This document shows positions 1-7,581 of a DNA stretch of 14,137 nucleotides, piece by piece. The stretch spans positions 1 through 14,137 of the forward strand of contig JAOZRC010000012.1 in the NCBI GenBank assembly GCA_029940345.1. Reading direction: 5' to 3'. The DNA comes from Desulfobacterales bacterium (GTDB taxonomy: Bacteria; Desulfobacterota; Desulfobacteria; Desulfobacterales; JAUCGF01). Both the position numbers and the translations under genes were made by a program. The notes under the pieces are model-generated. The model did no database searches, had not been told where the DNA came from, and was given only the letters and a program-made list of their open reading frames with translations. Each line of letters starts with the position of its first letter. Within the stretch, counting starts at the first letter, position 1.

Positions 1-174
1 ATCGAAATGGAGTTAGCCGAAAGGGGGACTCTGATCGGCAGTAAAAAATGTGAGCGGAGAATGACAACTTTGCGAAATGACGATGCTGTCAAAAAGTTAA
101 TGGAAAAATTGAATGAAACGGAAACCATATTTCCAGGTACTGATATTAAACTGCAGTACTATTTGATAAAATAA
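1..174 (+). pseudogene. C-terminal end of a transposase-like reading frame (remnant)
   Basis: Frame 1 is open from the window edge to a TAA at 172-174, giving 57 residues that end in ETETIFPGTDIKLQYYLIK. A charged amphipathic stretch followed by a short FPGT-D-LxY-like tail resembles the C-terminus of some DDE transposases (IS1634/IS4 type), but I recognise it only loosely. The context supports a mobile-element origin: 43 bases further on, the reading frame of a GTPase begins abruptly without its N-terminal half, as expected at an insertion-sequence boundary. The gene start lies outside the window, so it cannot be told whether the whole element is intact or decayed. It may equally be the end of an unrelated gene. 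Confidence 0.35.
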
Positions 175-217
175 TCTGGTTAGAATGAATTTTTGGTCCC
201 ATATTATTTTCCTATAG

Positions 218-1300
218 GTCAGGTATTCTGATGTTGTTGACGGTTCCCGCCCCTTGCGCAAGGCGGATAAGGCCGAAATGGAGCTTTTACGGCTAACCGG
301 CCGCCCGCGCATGGCGATTATTAACTGCAAAGAAGATGAAACCCTTTATTTAGACACCTGGAAAAGCGAGTTTATCAAACATTTCAATTCCATTCGCGTG
401 TTTAATGCCCAAAAAGCGACTTACTCGGAACGCATCGCGCTGCTTGACAGTCTCAAGAGCGTTGAGCAGGTTTGGCAACCCTCTTTGGAAATGGTGATCA
501 GTGCTTTTAAACGCGATTGGGAACGGCGTAACCATCGAACAGCCGAACTGATATGCGAACTGCTGCAAAATAGCCTGATGTATAAAATCAACAAAAATTG
601 CACGTCTGAATCTCAAATGGAATCTATCCGCGTTAAGTTGAAGGAACAGTATAAAATTGAAATTGGCAAGATTGAAAAAAAGACCCATTCCAAAATCAGG
701 AAATTATTTAAGCACAATATTTTCAACTATGATTTGCCGAATCAATCAATTCTGAATGAAGACTTGTTTGCCAACCGCACCTGGCAGTTGCTGGGGCTCA
801 CCCCGGGACAATTGACCACGGCTGCCGCCGTGGCCGGCGGTGTCCTGGGAGCCGCACTGGATGTGGCTGCGTCCGGCCTGACCTTTGGCATCTTCACGGC
901 CATCGGCAGCGCGGCAGGGGCCGGTTCGGCGTTTTTCGGCGGCGAACGCATGACCAAAGCCAAAGTGGTCGGCTTAAAGCTGGGTGGGTGGCAGGTGATT
1001 ATGGGGCCGAACACCAACATTCAATTTTTATATGTATTGCTGGATCGCGCCTTGCTTTACTATTCCCATATTATTAACTGGGCGCACGGTCGCAGGGATT
1101 ATGATTCTGCCAAGGCATATCAGGATGGAGATAACGTCGTAAAACAGGGCTACACCTTTGCATGGGATGACAGCGCCAAAAAAATATGCAACCGCTATTT
1201 TACGGATATTGGCAAAAAAGATCAGCGCACATACGACTATGTTCATAAAAATATGATGCAACTGATCAAACTGACGTTGGATAAAATATCTGGCAGTTAG
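218..1300 (+). pseudogene. 5'-truncated DUF3482-type GTPase (membrane-associated GTP-binding protein)
   Basis: The frame is open from 218, just after an in-frame TAG at 215-217, to a TAG at 1298-1300. The translation starts inside a GTPase fold: residues just after the frame opens (DVVDGSRPLRKADKAEMELL, then RLTGRP and an IINCKED segment) fit the stretch after the G3 motif and a degenerate G4 (NKxD-like) loop. The P-loop, switch I and DxxG are absent. Counting from the first possible start (TTG at 254), a charged helical middle (residues 60-160) is followed by a Gly/Ala-rich hydrophobic stretch at about 189-229, the small-residue membrane segment typical of DUF3482 proteins, then a conserved C-terminal region. 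The initiator near 254 has no convincing ribosome site. I infer a gene decapitated by the element whose end lies at 1-217; a truncated product could still be made but would not bind GTP normally. Confidence 0.7.
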
Positions 1301-1341
1301 AGATTTTAGCTACGATTCGGCATCTTCCATTTTTCGGTTAA

Positions 1342-1402
1342 CAGTTCGTAGTTCCTCCGTAAGGCGGCTCTTATTCCCGCCTTACGGTGGAACTGCGAAC
1401 TG
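1342..1402. repeat. Long hairpin between convergent genes
   Basis: Arms 1342-1367 and 1377-1402 are inverted copies matching at 24 of 26 positions around a 9-nt loop (core CCGTAAGGCGG / CCGCCTTACGG). It lies between the converging ends of the GTPase remnant and the helicase, so it could stop transcription from either side, but there is no T-tract. A GGCATCTTCCAT at 1319-1330 resembles the terminus of the GGCATCCTTCAT element family (two mismatches), so this may be a decayed member whose right end was lost to the neighbouring 90-bp element. Confidence 0.6.
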
Positions 1403-1410
1403 GAAATATA

Positions 1411-1500
1411 TAGTATTCCAATTTTGGTTTTTCTTGGTGGTACACGCAAACTGAAGTTTGCACTCCTTTATTTTGGAAAAACCAAAATTGGATTAGCATA
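1411..1500. repeat. 90-bp palindromic miniature element, copy A
   Basis: Terminal arms CCAATTTTGGTTTTTC (1418-1433) and GAAAAACCAAAATTGG (1476-1491) are perfect inverted repeats. The centre holds a second small palindrome, GCAAACTGAAGTTTGC (1446-1461). The same 90 bases recur in reverse orientation at 9864-9953 with about two mismatches and no indel. The near identity of two distant copies and the terminal inverted repeats point to a recently moved non-autonomous element. Flanking TAT/ATA bases would fit a TA target site, but this is inference. It ends one base before the helicase stop codon. Confidence 0.8.
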
Positions 1501-1501
1501 G

Positions 1502-4500
1502 TTACCAATTCACCGGAACACGCACTTTCTTCTGCGCTTTATTTTTAAAAAGCAGGTAGCCATTTTGCTGTCCGAATAAATAAAGATCTTTGGTGATCTC
1601 CACATCTCGTCGGCAATAATCGATAATTTCACGAATACGGCCCTGTTGCCACCAGCGCAGGGCCTGAAGGCCATCAGCGCTTTTTTTGACACCCAGGGTT
1701 ACGGTGACGAGGTTGTCCAATGAAAGCCGAAAGCCAAGCTGACGATGAACTTCTTGAAGTATATCCAGGGTGGGCAGTCTGCCAAAGTCAAAGTCGCTGC
1801 ATCCCCGCAGCACCAGGTAATCAAACCGTTTGATATTGAAACCGATCACCAGGTCCAGTTCTGTGAGGCGGGTGATCAACTGGGGCGTTTGGGATTCCAA
1901 AAATTCAAAATAGCGCTCTTTTTCGGAATCATACAACACCGTGCAACTGATTCCCATACGGTCGGCTTTGTGCCATCCGCCAACTTCCTGGGCGGAGCGT
2001 TGCGTTTCAAGATCTAATACACCGAAACGGCGAGGTTTTTCGGGTTTCAAAGCGGTTCGAGGTTTTTCCGGATGATTCATGTTTAACCTTTTAAACGATT
2101 GTTTTTTTTCACGCCCTTCTTCTGTCCTCTCCCTTATTGAGTCTGACGGCGTTTGAGGGGAACTGTATTCATCAGGAGGTCGGCATTTGGTGTCATTTGC
2201 ACTTTTCGTATCCGACATTTTTGCCGGATGTTGTTTGTCAGTAAGATGTTGCAGCAAAAAGATCGCCGCCGCTTTATCAAGAGGCCGGTTGCCGGATCCG
2301 CATTTGGGCGAATGGATACAGGAGGGACAGCCCGTTTCACAAGGGCATTGCCGGATGACTTTGAAAGTGGTTTCCAAAAGATTCAGAATTCGGCTGAACG
2401 CCTGGCGGCATAAACCGGCACCGCCCGGAATGGCATCATAAATGAAAACGGCGGCGCTCTTAACCTGGGGATGAAGCGGTGTGGAGATTCCGCCCAGATC
2501 GTTGCGATCAGTCATCACAATGAGCGGAAACATGCCGATGGCGGCGTGTTCAAAAGCATGTATGGCGCCCATAAAATGGAGCTGCTTTTTTTCTGTCAGA
2601 CGCTGTGTCTCTGGCGGAATTTTAAACCAAAGTCCCACGGTTTCAAATACCTGGGGAGGCAGATCCAATTCAATGATGTTAATTTTTTTGTGGCCGCGAA
2701 TACGAATCGTTTCATAACCGGTGACCTGATCCGTCACTTTCAATCGTCCGAGGCCCACGCAGGTTCCCAATACCTGTTTTTCTTCAAAAACTTCTATGAT
2801 CGCAGTGTCTTTATGTGATCGGAAGCGTGTGTAATAGTTGACGTGCGTCGGCGTGACTTTGGCAGTATGTGTATTCAAATCCAGGGTTTCCACTAAATAG
2901 GTGTTTCCTCGATGAAGGTAAACAGCCCCCGGATGCGTCTCTTTAAACGCACGGAAACCGTCGATTTCACCCCTGTTTTGGCCGGTTTTGCTACATACGA
3001 TATTAAACCGATGGCCTGTTCCGCGAAGATTGACATCCCAGTGGGGTCTGCGCCGGGCGGCGTAAAATTCCAGTCCGTCAGCGCTTTTAAGCAAACTGCC
3101 CGCTTTTTCCATAAGAACGGCCGCTTTTTTTGCTGCTGCATCGTTTAGAAACGGTTCATCCATTTTGAGCGGAAGTTCGGCTGCGGCGCAAATCAGATGT
3201 TTAGCCAAAATTTCAGGATTAGACGGATTGACCACGGCGGCCTCGGACTCGCGTTCAAGCAACTCTTGCGGATATTTCATGAAATACTGATCCAGGGCGT
3301 CTTCGCCGGCGATCAGCGCCAAAGCGGAATCCTGCCCGTTGCGTCCCACTCGTCCGCCGCGCTGCCATGTAGACACCACGGTGCCTGGGTAGCCGACTAA
3401 AATGCAAAGGTCCAGATCGCCGATATCAATACCCAATTCAAGCGCACTGGTGGAGATCACGGCCAGAAGTTCCCCGGATGCCAGTTTGGCTTCAATCTCT
3501 CGTCGTTCTCCAGGAAGAAAACCGGCGCGATAGGCACTGATCTGGTGGGCAAAACGTCCTGACCGACTGCCGGCCCAAAGGGCGATTAACTCCGTCAATT
3601 TGCGCGATTGGGTGTAAACAATCGTGCGCAAACGGCGATGCAGGGCGGCTTTAAGAAGTAAAATAGATGTCTGCGCAGCCCCATCAAAGGGATTGATAAA
3701 CACCAAATGGCGGCGGCCGCGAGGCGCGCCATTTTGCGTGACCGCGTTGATATCAAAACCGGTAAGCTGAGTCGCAAGTTCCGCAGGATTGGAAACCGTT
3801 GCGGAACAAAATACCCATACCGGCCTGGCTCCGTAATAATCGCATAAGCGCCGCAGGCGTCTGAACACCTGCGCCATGTTAGCGCCCATAACACCGCGAT
3901 AGGTATGCACCTCATCCACAACCACCATTTCAAGACGCGCCAAAAAGGAAGCCCATTTGTTGTGATAAGCTAACAAAGAAAGATGCATCATTTCCGGATT
4001 GGTCAGGATAACATTGGGTGGGTTTTCCCGGATGCGCTTACGAAACCATTGGGTTGTATCGCCATCATAGATTGCCGCGCGCGGCGCTGTGGGTGTGAGA
4101 TGAGACGCCATTGCCTCAAATGTTCGCAACTGATCCTGGGCCAACGCTTTAAGCGGGAAAAGATAGAGCGCTTTGGCATCATGACGCCGACTCATTTTTT
4201 CCAGCGCCGGCAGATTGTAAACCAATGTTTTGCCACTGGCCGTGGGTGTAGCCAGGACGGTGTGCTTTCCGTCGCGGATCAGATCAATCGCCCGGGCTTG
4301 GTGATCGTAGAGGCGGTCAATTCCTATATTCCGCATGACCATTTTGATTACTTGCGGCCAAGGTTTGGCTGGGTTACCGAAAATGGGTGCTTGCGATGGC
4401 ACGATTGTGTGATGAACCACCTGGTCATTCATGCGAGGTGAAGATGTAAGCGCTTGAATATATTCTTTAATTTTGTTTTCTATTTCTTTTTTCCTCTCTT

Positions 4501-4513
4501 TGAAGGAATTCAT
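1502..4513 (-). CDS. MrfAB-like fusion: DEVH-box helicase with C-terminal DEDD exonuclease domain
   Basis: The 1003-residue protein has a superfamily 2 helicase core: Walker A ATPTASGKT (88-96), DEVH (200-203), SAT (237-239) and motif VI QRGGRVGR (384-391). A DUF1998/MrfA-type region carries five cysteines in CPCETGCPSCIHSPKC (723-738), the cluster that marks this helicase family. After a charged, low-complexity linker (about 760-825) comes an RNase H-like exonuclease: LDLET (D834, E836), GFNIKRFD (D898) and YCRRDVEIT (D970), corresponding to Exo I, II and III of DEDD nucleases. In Bacillus subtilis MrfA (helicase) and MrfB (exonuclease) are separate products of one operon that repairs mitomycin C damage; here both activities sit in one chain, so I infer unwinding coupled to 3'-5' resection of damaged DNA. 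The first ATG is kept because residues 1-34 match the usual start of the family (QVVHH block), although no clear ribosome site is seen. It appears monocistronic. Confidence 0.9.
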   Translation of the reverse strand: MNSFKERKKEIENKIKEYIQALTSSPRMNDQVVHHTIVPSQAPIFGNPAKPWPQVIKMVMRNIGIDRLYDHQARAIDLIRDGKHTVLATPTASGKTLVYNLPALEKMSRRHDAKALYLFPLKALAQDQLRTFEAMASHLTPTAPRAAIYDGDTTQWFRKRIRENPPNVILTNPEMMHLSLLAYHNKWASFLARLEMVVVDEVHTYRGVMGANMAQVFRRLRRLCDYYGARPVWVFCSATVSNPAELATQLTGFDINAVTQNGAPRGRRHLVFINPFDGAAQTSILLLKAALHRRLRTIVYTQSRKLTELIALWAGSRSGRFAHQISAYRAGFLPGERREIEAKLASGELLAVISTSALELGIDIGDLDLCILVGYPGTVVSTWQRGGRVGRNGQDSALALIAGEDALDQYFMKYPQELLERESEAAVVNPSNPEILAKHLICAAAELPLKMDEPFLNDAAAKKAAVLMEKAGSLLKSADGLEFYAARRRPHWDVNLRGTGHRFNIVCSKTGQNRGEIDGFRAFKETHPGAVYLHRGNTYLVETLDLNTHTAKVTPTHVNYYTRFRSHKDTAIIEVFEEKQVLGTCVGLGRLKVTDQVTGYETIRIRGHKKINIIELDLPPQVFETVGLWFKIPPETQRLTEKKQLHFMGAIHAFEHAAIGMFPLIVMTDRNDLGGISTPLHPQVKSAAVFIYDAIPGGAGLCRQAFSRILNLLETTFKVIRQCPCETGCPSCIHSPKCGSGNRPLDKAAAIFLLQHLTDKQHPAKMSDTKSANDTKCRPPDEYSSPQTPSDSIRERTEEGREKKQSFKRLNMNHPEKPRTALKPEKPRRFGVLDLETQRSAQEVGGWHKADRMGISCTVLYDSEKERYFEFLESQTPQLITRLTELDLVIGFNIKRFDYLVLRGCSDFDFGRLPTLDILQEVHRQLGFRLSLDNLVTVTLGVKKSADGLQALRWWQQGRIREIIDYCRRDVEITKDLYLFGQQNGYLLFKNKAQKKVRVPVNW

Positions 4514-4524
4514 AATAAATAACT

Positions 4525-4596
4525 GGCATCCTTCATTTTACCCCGAAAGTAGTTTACACTTTATCAAGGAGTGCTGAACCAAAGGTTTAGCAAGGG
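4525..4596. repeat. Left half of a GGCATCCTTCAT-family miniature element
   Basis: The segment begins GGCATCCTTCAT (4525-4536), followed by AGTTTACAC (4551-4559) and the core GGAGTGCTGAACCAAA. About 70 bases align almost base for base with 11642-11713, the left part of a complete copy. No matching right terminus (ATGAAGGATGCC) is seen before the rubrerythrin gene, so this copy is truncated. It lies just upstream of the helicase start codon and could influence its expression. Confidence 0.7.
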
Positions 4597-4726
4597 ATTC
4601 TCTCAACGCATCATTAATTATTTCTGACACTGAGTGGGATGTTTTAAGAGCTTAAGCCGTAATGCCTGATGGAGAGTCGGATATAAATAGATGCTTGAAC
4701 GTTTTGGAGTGAATTATTGGAAAGTG

Positions 4727-4768
4727 GTCGGATAGCCGGGGGCTAGAACTATCCTCCGGCTATCCGAC
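4727..4768 (-). terminator. Hairpin downstream of rubrerythrin, possible terminator
   Basis: GTCGGATAGCCGG (4727-4739) pairs with CCGGCTATCCGAC (4756-4768), a perfect 13-bp stem beginning about 10 bases beyond the rubrerythrin stop codon on the minus strand. There is no run of T after the stem on that strand, so a factor-independent terminator is not certain; mRNA 3'-end protection is an alternative. Confidence 0.5.
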
Positions 4769-4778
4769 AGCATGGCAT

Positions 4779-5324
4779 TTATCCGAAGTATCTTTTTAAA
4801 AGACCTTCAAATGCCATTCCATGGCGTGCTTCATCTTTGCACATTTCATGAACGGTGTCATGAATAGCATCATATCCAAGTTTTTTCGCTCTTATTGCAA
4901 TCGCTTTCTTCCCTTTGCACGCGCCGTACTCGGCCGCAACTCTTGCTTCCAGATTTTCTTTGGTGTCTGCGACAACCACTTCTCCAAGCAGTTCCGCGAA
5001 TTTTGCGGCATGCTCGGCCTCTTCAAAGGCGATCCTTTTGTATGCCTCGGCCACTTCCGGATAACCCTCTCTATCCGCTTGGCGGCTCATCGCAAGATAC
5101 ATCCCCACTTCAGTGCATTCACCGGTAAAGTTTGCTCTTAAACCTTCAAGAATTTCTTCGTCTACATCTTTGGCGACTCCTATTACGTGCTCATCCGCCC
5201 AGATTAATTCTTCACTGCTTTGCTCGGTGAATTTATCAGCAGCAGACTTACATTGTGGACACTCCTCCGGAGGAGTATCACCTTCATGAACGTAACCACA
5301 AACTGAACAAATAAACTTTTTCAT
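4779..5324 (-). CDS. Reverse-type rubrerythrin (rubredoxin domain first, then ferritin-like diiron domain)
   Basis: The 181-residue product starts with a rubredoxin-type iron site, CSVCG (C6, C9) and CPQC (C22, C25), followed by a four-helix ferritin-like domain with EEAEH (101-105) and DEARH (164-168) diiron ligand motifs. This domain order is that of reverse rubrerythrins, which in anaerobes reduce hydrogen peroxide (and oxygen) with electrons from NADH via rubredoxin partners. The start at 5324 is chosen because GGGAG lies about 10 bases upstream (AAGGGAGAATAAAGATG) and it begins [10 protein letters not shown] exactly as the family does; a longer in-frame start at 5399 only adds 25 unrelated residues. 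The gene stands alone between intergenic repeats and fits an oxygen-sensitive host. Confidence 0.93.
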   Translation of the reverse strand: MKKFICSVCGYVHEGDTPPEECPQCKSAADKFTEQSSEELIWADEHVIGVAKDVDEEILEGLRANFTGECTEVGMYLAMSRQADREGYPEVAEAYKRIAFEEAEHAAKFAELLGEVVVADTKENLEARVAAEYGACKGKKAIAIRAKKLGYDAIHDTVHEMCKDEARHGMAFEGLLKRYFG

Positions 5325-5644
5325 CTTTATTCTCCCTTCATTAGTTTTAGTGTAAAAAATATTAACGATTGAGTCAAGCGGCCTGCGGATACCTGCCACA
5401 AAGCCCTTTAAAGCTCCGGATACCGCAAACCATATAAGGTGAATTCCGAAAATGAGTATACCATTACATGTCTTGCTATTCTACACTGTTTTGTAATGGA
5501 AACCGGGTGTCAGGGTTGCGCAGGCCAAATTTCTAAAACCTAAATGCATAAAAGTATAAACTATCACATGAAAGATGCCCCTAATTTAGTATATTCTTAT
5601 CTGGAAATCACCTAAGTTGTTAAAAGTGCTACAGTATAACAGCA
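5325..5644. other. Intergenic region with a decayed element end
   Basis: No credible gene is seen. At 5550-5579 the sequence AGTATAAACTATCACATGAAAGATGCC closely follows the right terminus of the GGCATCCTTCAT element family (compare 9733-9758), with one mismatch in the outer 12 bases (5568-5579). A matching left end could not be identified; TATACCATTACAT near 5457 is only a weak candidate. The remainder is AT-rich spacer containing the rubrerythrin promoter region on the minus strand. Confidence 0.5.
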
Positions 5645-5884
5645 TTAATCTGCTTCGTTAATAGGATCAATGACTGTGACTCCGCATACTCTTGCAATAG
5701 AACGGCAAAGCCTGACAAGTTGATCACGGTCTATCTTATCAGCCCGACCGAAGTTATGCAGAATTTTGGCAACCGGCTTTCGAGTGATAGGATCTCGAAC
5801 ATTGTGGGCTAGCTGGTAATATTGAACTACCGACCCGTCCTTATTTTTCCGTTTCGTTGTTCTTAAATACATGTATACAAACAT
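5645..5884 (-). pseudogene. N-terminal fragment of an IS1634-like transposase
   Basis: Starting at the ATG at 5884 (MFVYMYLRTTKRKNKDGS), the 79-residue product matches the typical opening of IS1634-family transposases: YLRxTKRxNKDGS, a YYQLAHNVRDP block, and ILHNFGRADKIDRDQL. These proteins normally run to several hundred residues and include a DDE catalytic core; here the frame stops at 5645-5647, so the catalytic part is missing. The frame is also open upstream to an ATG at 5938, but those residues do not match the family. It is a dead remnant. Its upstream side (about 5939-5950) adjoins a miniature element copy whose left end is missing, so one of them truncated the other. Confidence 0.7.
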
Positions 5885-5950
5885 AGTAGGTTTTAGGTAT
5901 TTTATCAATATTTTTTTATTTGTATCATGTTTATACAAACATATCAGTTT

Positions 5951-6100
5951 AAAAGTAGTTTACACTTTTGAAGGAATATGGCCCTTAATGAACCACGAAT
6001 GAACACGAATGATTGATTTTTATCAGGGCTCATTAGTGTTTATTCGTAGTTTGCATTTCTTTATGGCTGCCTATCTGTTAGCTGGCAAATGAAGGATACC
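5951..6100. repeat. GGCATCCTTCAT-family miniature element, left end missing
   Basis: AAAGTAGTTTACACTTTT at 5952-5969 matches the subterminal block of the copy at 4525, and the copy ends with a good right terminus, ATGAAGGATACC (6089-6100). The outer 25 or so bases of the left end are absent and replaced by the flank of the transposase fragment. The core differs from other copies: it has an imperfect palindrome built on CCACGAATGAACACGAATGA and TCATTAGTGTTTATTCGTAG (about 5991-6050). Confidence 0.65.
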
Positions 6101-6171
6101 CTTTTATATAAGGTTAAAGCAGTTTACCTTTTCAGCTTCAAAGCGGTGCGCAAATATCCTGTTAAAATTTC

Positions 6172-6199
6172 TTGACAAGAGTGCAAAAGATGCTATTAA
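6172..6199 (+). promoter_or_regulatory. Possible sigma-70-like promoter for the F0 cluster
   Basis: TTGACA (6172-6177) is followed after 16 bases by TATTAA (6194-6199). It is the only good -35 match directly ahead of the atp genes. A start of transcription near 6206 would leave almost no leader before the ATG at 6211 but about 70 bases before the ATG at 6277, which has a better ribosome site. The call rests on consensus matching only. Confidence 0.35.
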
Positions 6200-6210
6200 T
6201 ATAAGTTTTT

Positions 6211-6486
6211 ATGATTCTGAAAAAAAAGAAATTAATAAATAAAGATAATCAGTATGCGTATTCAGAGGGTTTAACGATGGTAATGCAAATTGGTCTTACC
6301 ATGGTCGGTTGCATTGCCTTTTGCTTTTTTATCGGTTTTTATTTGGATCGATGGTTAGGAACCAAAGGCGTTTTTATCACCATTTTTTTAATTTTCGGAA
6401 TATTCGGCGGTGCCAATACAGCCTACCGTCAGATTATGGGAATGATTCCAAATTCAAAGCCTGGCAAGGGGAAAACGCGTGATTGA
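6211..6486 (+). CDS. atpZ: AtpZ/AtpI-family small membrane protein of the ATP synthase cluster
   Basis: A 91-residue protein with a Lys-rich N-terminus and two membrane helices: one ending in GFYLDRWLGTKG, the other IFLIFGIFGGANTAYRQIM. The Y-LDRWLGT turn and the terminal A-YR motif are hallmarks of the AtpZ/AtpI small subunits encoded at the head of many atp operons, suggested to aid ion supply or c-ring assembly. The next gene overlaps it by 8 bases. Start choice is open: ATG 6211 gives the family's usual basic N-terminus but has no ribosome site; ATG 6277 (MVMQIGLTM) has AGAGGG six bases upstream and would give 69 residues. It is the first gene of the F0 cluster and probably co-transcribed with it. 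Confidence 0.75.
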   Translation: MILKKKKLINKDNQYAYSEGLTMVMQIGLTMVGCIAFCFFIGFYLDRWLGTKGVFITIFLIFGIFGGANTAYRQIMGMIPNSKPGKGKTRD

Positions 6487-6871
6487 ATCGGTTCGCGAAA
6501 CTCAAAAAAAATATTGCTCGCGTGCTATCGTAACTGCTATTGTTGTGGGATTCTTTTTGATTGCCGGTGATTATAGACCCATTGGCAAGGGCTTGGTTCT
6601 CGGCACTATTTTCAGTATTGTCAATTTTGTCCTGATCGGTGAAACACTACCTTGGCGTCTCGGCAAGGTCAAATCTAAAACGTTGGCTATCGCTTTGGGT
6701 TCAATTATTTTCAGATATGCTTTGCTGGTTGTGCCCTTGATTCTGGCGGCTAAATTGGAGCAATTAAATTTCGCAACGACGGTATGCGGAATTTTTATGG
6801 TTCAGATAATGATTATCGTCGATCATTTTCGGGCGGCTATCACTTCGACTTTCAGGACTTCTATAAAATAA
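6479..6871 (+). CDS. atpI: ATP synthase subunit I (AtpI-like membrane protein)
   Basis: The 130-residue protein starts at a GTG overlapping the end of the preceding gene, with AAGGGGA about eight bases upstream. It has four hydrophobic segments (roughly 19-33, 38-56, 68-90, 97-115), with a GDYRPIGKGLVLGTIFSIVN stretch between and within the first two, and it precedes the a subunit. This matches the ATP_synt_I family, which helps assemble the c ring and is not part of the finished enzyme. The sequence family is loosely conserved, so the call relies on topology, length and position. The gene is translationally coupled to the upstream gene by the overlap. Confidence 0.75.
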   Translation: MIESVRETQKKYCSRAIVTAIVVGFFLIAGDYRPIGKGLVLGTIFSIVNFVLIGETLPWRLGKVKSKTLAIALGSIIFRYALLVVPLILAAKLEQLNFATTVCGIFMVQIMIIVDHFRAAITSTFRTSIK

Positions 6872-6903
6872 CTTCAGGTATAAAATAGCTTTAAGGAACG
6901 GTT

Positions 6904-7578
6904 ATGAACGAATTGGGTAAAATTTATCAGTTGATAGTTCCGATCGGGGGATATACAATGGTGTTCAATTTGGATGCCATTATTATGGCCTGGCTCGTCA
7001 TTATCATCCTGATTGTTTTCGGTTTTTTGGCAGCTCGGAAAAAGGCGCTGCTTCCCGGACCATTGCAATTGATGGGTGAATTGGTAGTTTCCAAACTGTT
7101 TCAACTGACCGAAGACGCTTTGGATGAAAAGTTGGCTCCTAAATACGCGCCTTTGATCGCTGCGACGTTTATGTTTATGCTCCTTTGTAACTGGATTGGA
7201 ATGATTCCGCATCTTAGTGAACCCACCAAAGATTTGAATACGCCTTTAAGTATGGGACTGTTAGGATTTGTGATCGCTCACCATGCCGGTATCAAGGCGA
7301 AAGGATTCAAGAAGTACGCAAAAGCGTATTTTGAACCGGTTTTTTTTATGATGCCGCTCAATCTGATTGGTGAAATGGCTAAAATCGTTTCCATTTCTTT
7401 CCGTCTTTTTGGAAATATAATGGGAGGTTCCATTATCATTTTGGTCGTTTCCTACCTGGTGTATAATATTTTGCTGCCTCCTTTGTTGCTTGCGTTTTTC
7501 GGATTGTTTGTAGGCGCAATTCAGGCATTTGTATTTACAATGTTAACTGTGGTTTATATTTCTGTACAGGTGAAATAA
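6904..7578 (+). CDS. atpB: ATP synthase F0 subunit a
   Basis: The 224-residue stator channel subunit passes ions to and from the c ring. Key features are the ISFRLFGN block with the essential Arg (R167) and N171, and the C-terminal helix LFVGAIQAFVFTMLTVVYIS with Q207. The loop PTKDLNTPLSMGL (107-119) is typical of bacterial a subunits. After the essential Arg the sequence reads NIMGGSIIIL, so the position of the E. coli E219 acidic residue appears to be Ser, consistent with a channel adapted to a different c ring. AAGGAA lies upstream of the ATG at 6904. The next gene starts three bases after its stop, implying coupled expression with the fused c protein. Confidence 0.95.
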   Translation: MNELGKIYQLIVPIGGYTMVFNLDAIIMAWLVIIILIVFGFLAARKKALLPGPLQLMGELVVSKLFQLTEDALDEKLAPKYAPLIAATFMFMLLCNWIGMIPHLSEPTKDLNTPLSMGLLGFVIAHHAGIKAKGFKKYAKAYFEPVFFMMPLNLIGEMAKIVSISFRLFGNIMGGSIIILVVSYLVYNILLPPLLLAFFGLFVGAIQAFVFTMLTVVYISVQVK

Positions 7579-7581
7579 CTG

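Noticed and set aside
3983..4441. 152-residue plus-strand frame within the helicase gene
   Set aside because: Entirely antisense to conserved helicase motifs and with no recognisable domain.
5325..5399. Longer rubrerythrin start at 5399
   Set aside because: The added residues have no family match and a good GGGAG precedes the ATG at 5324.
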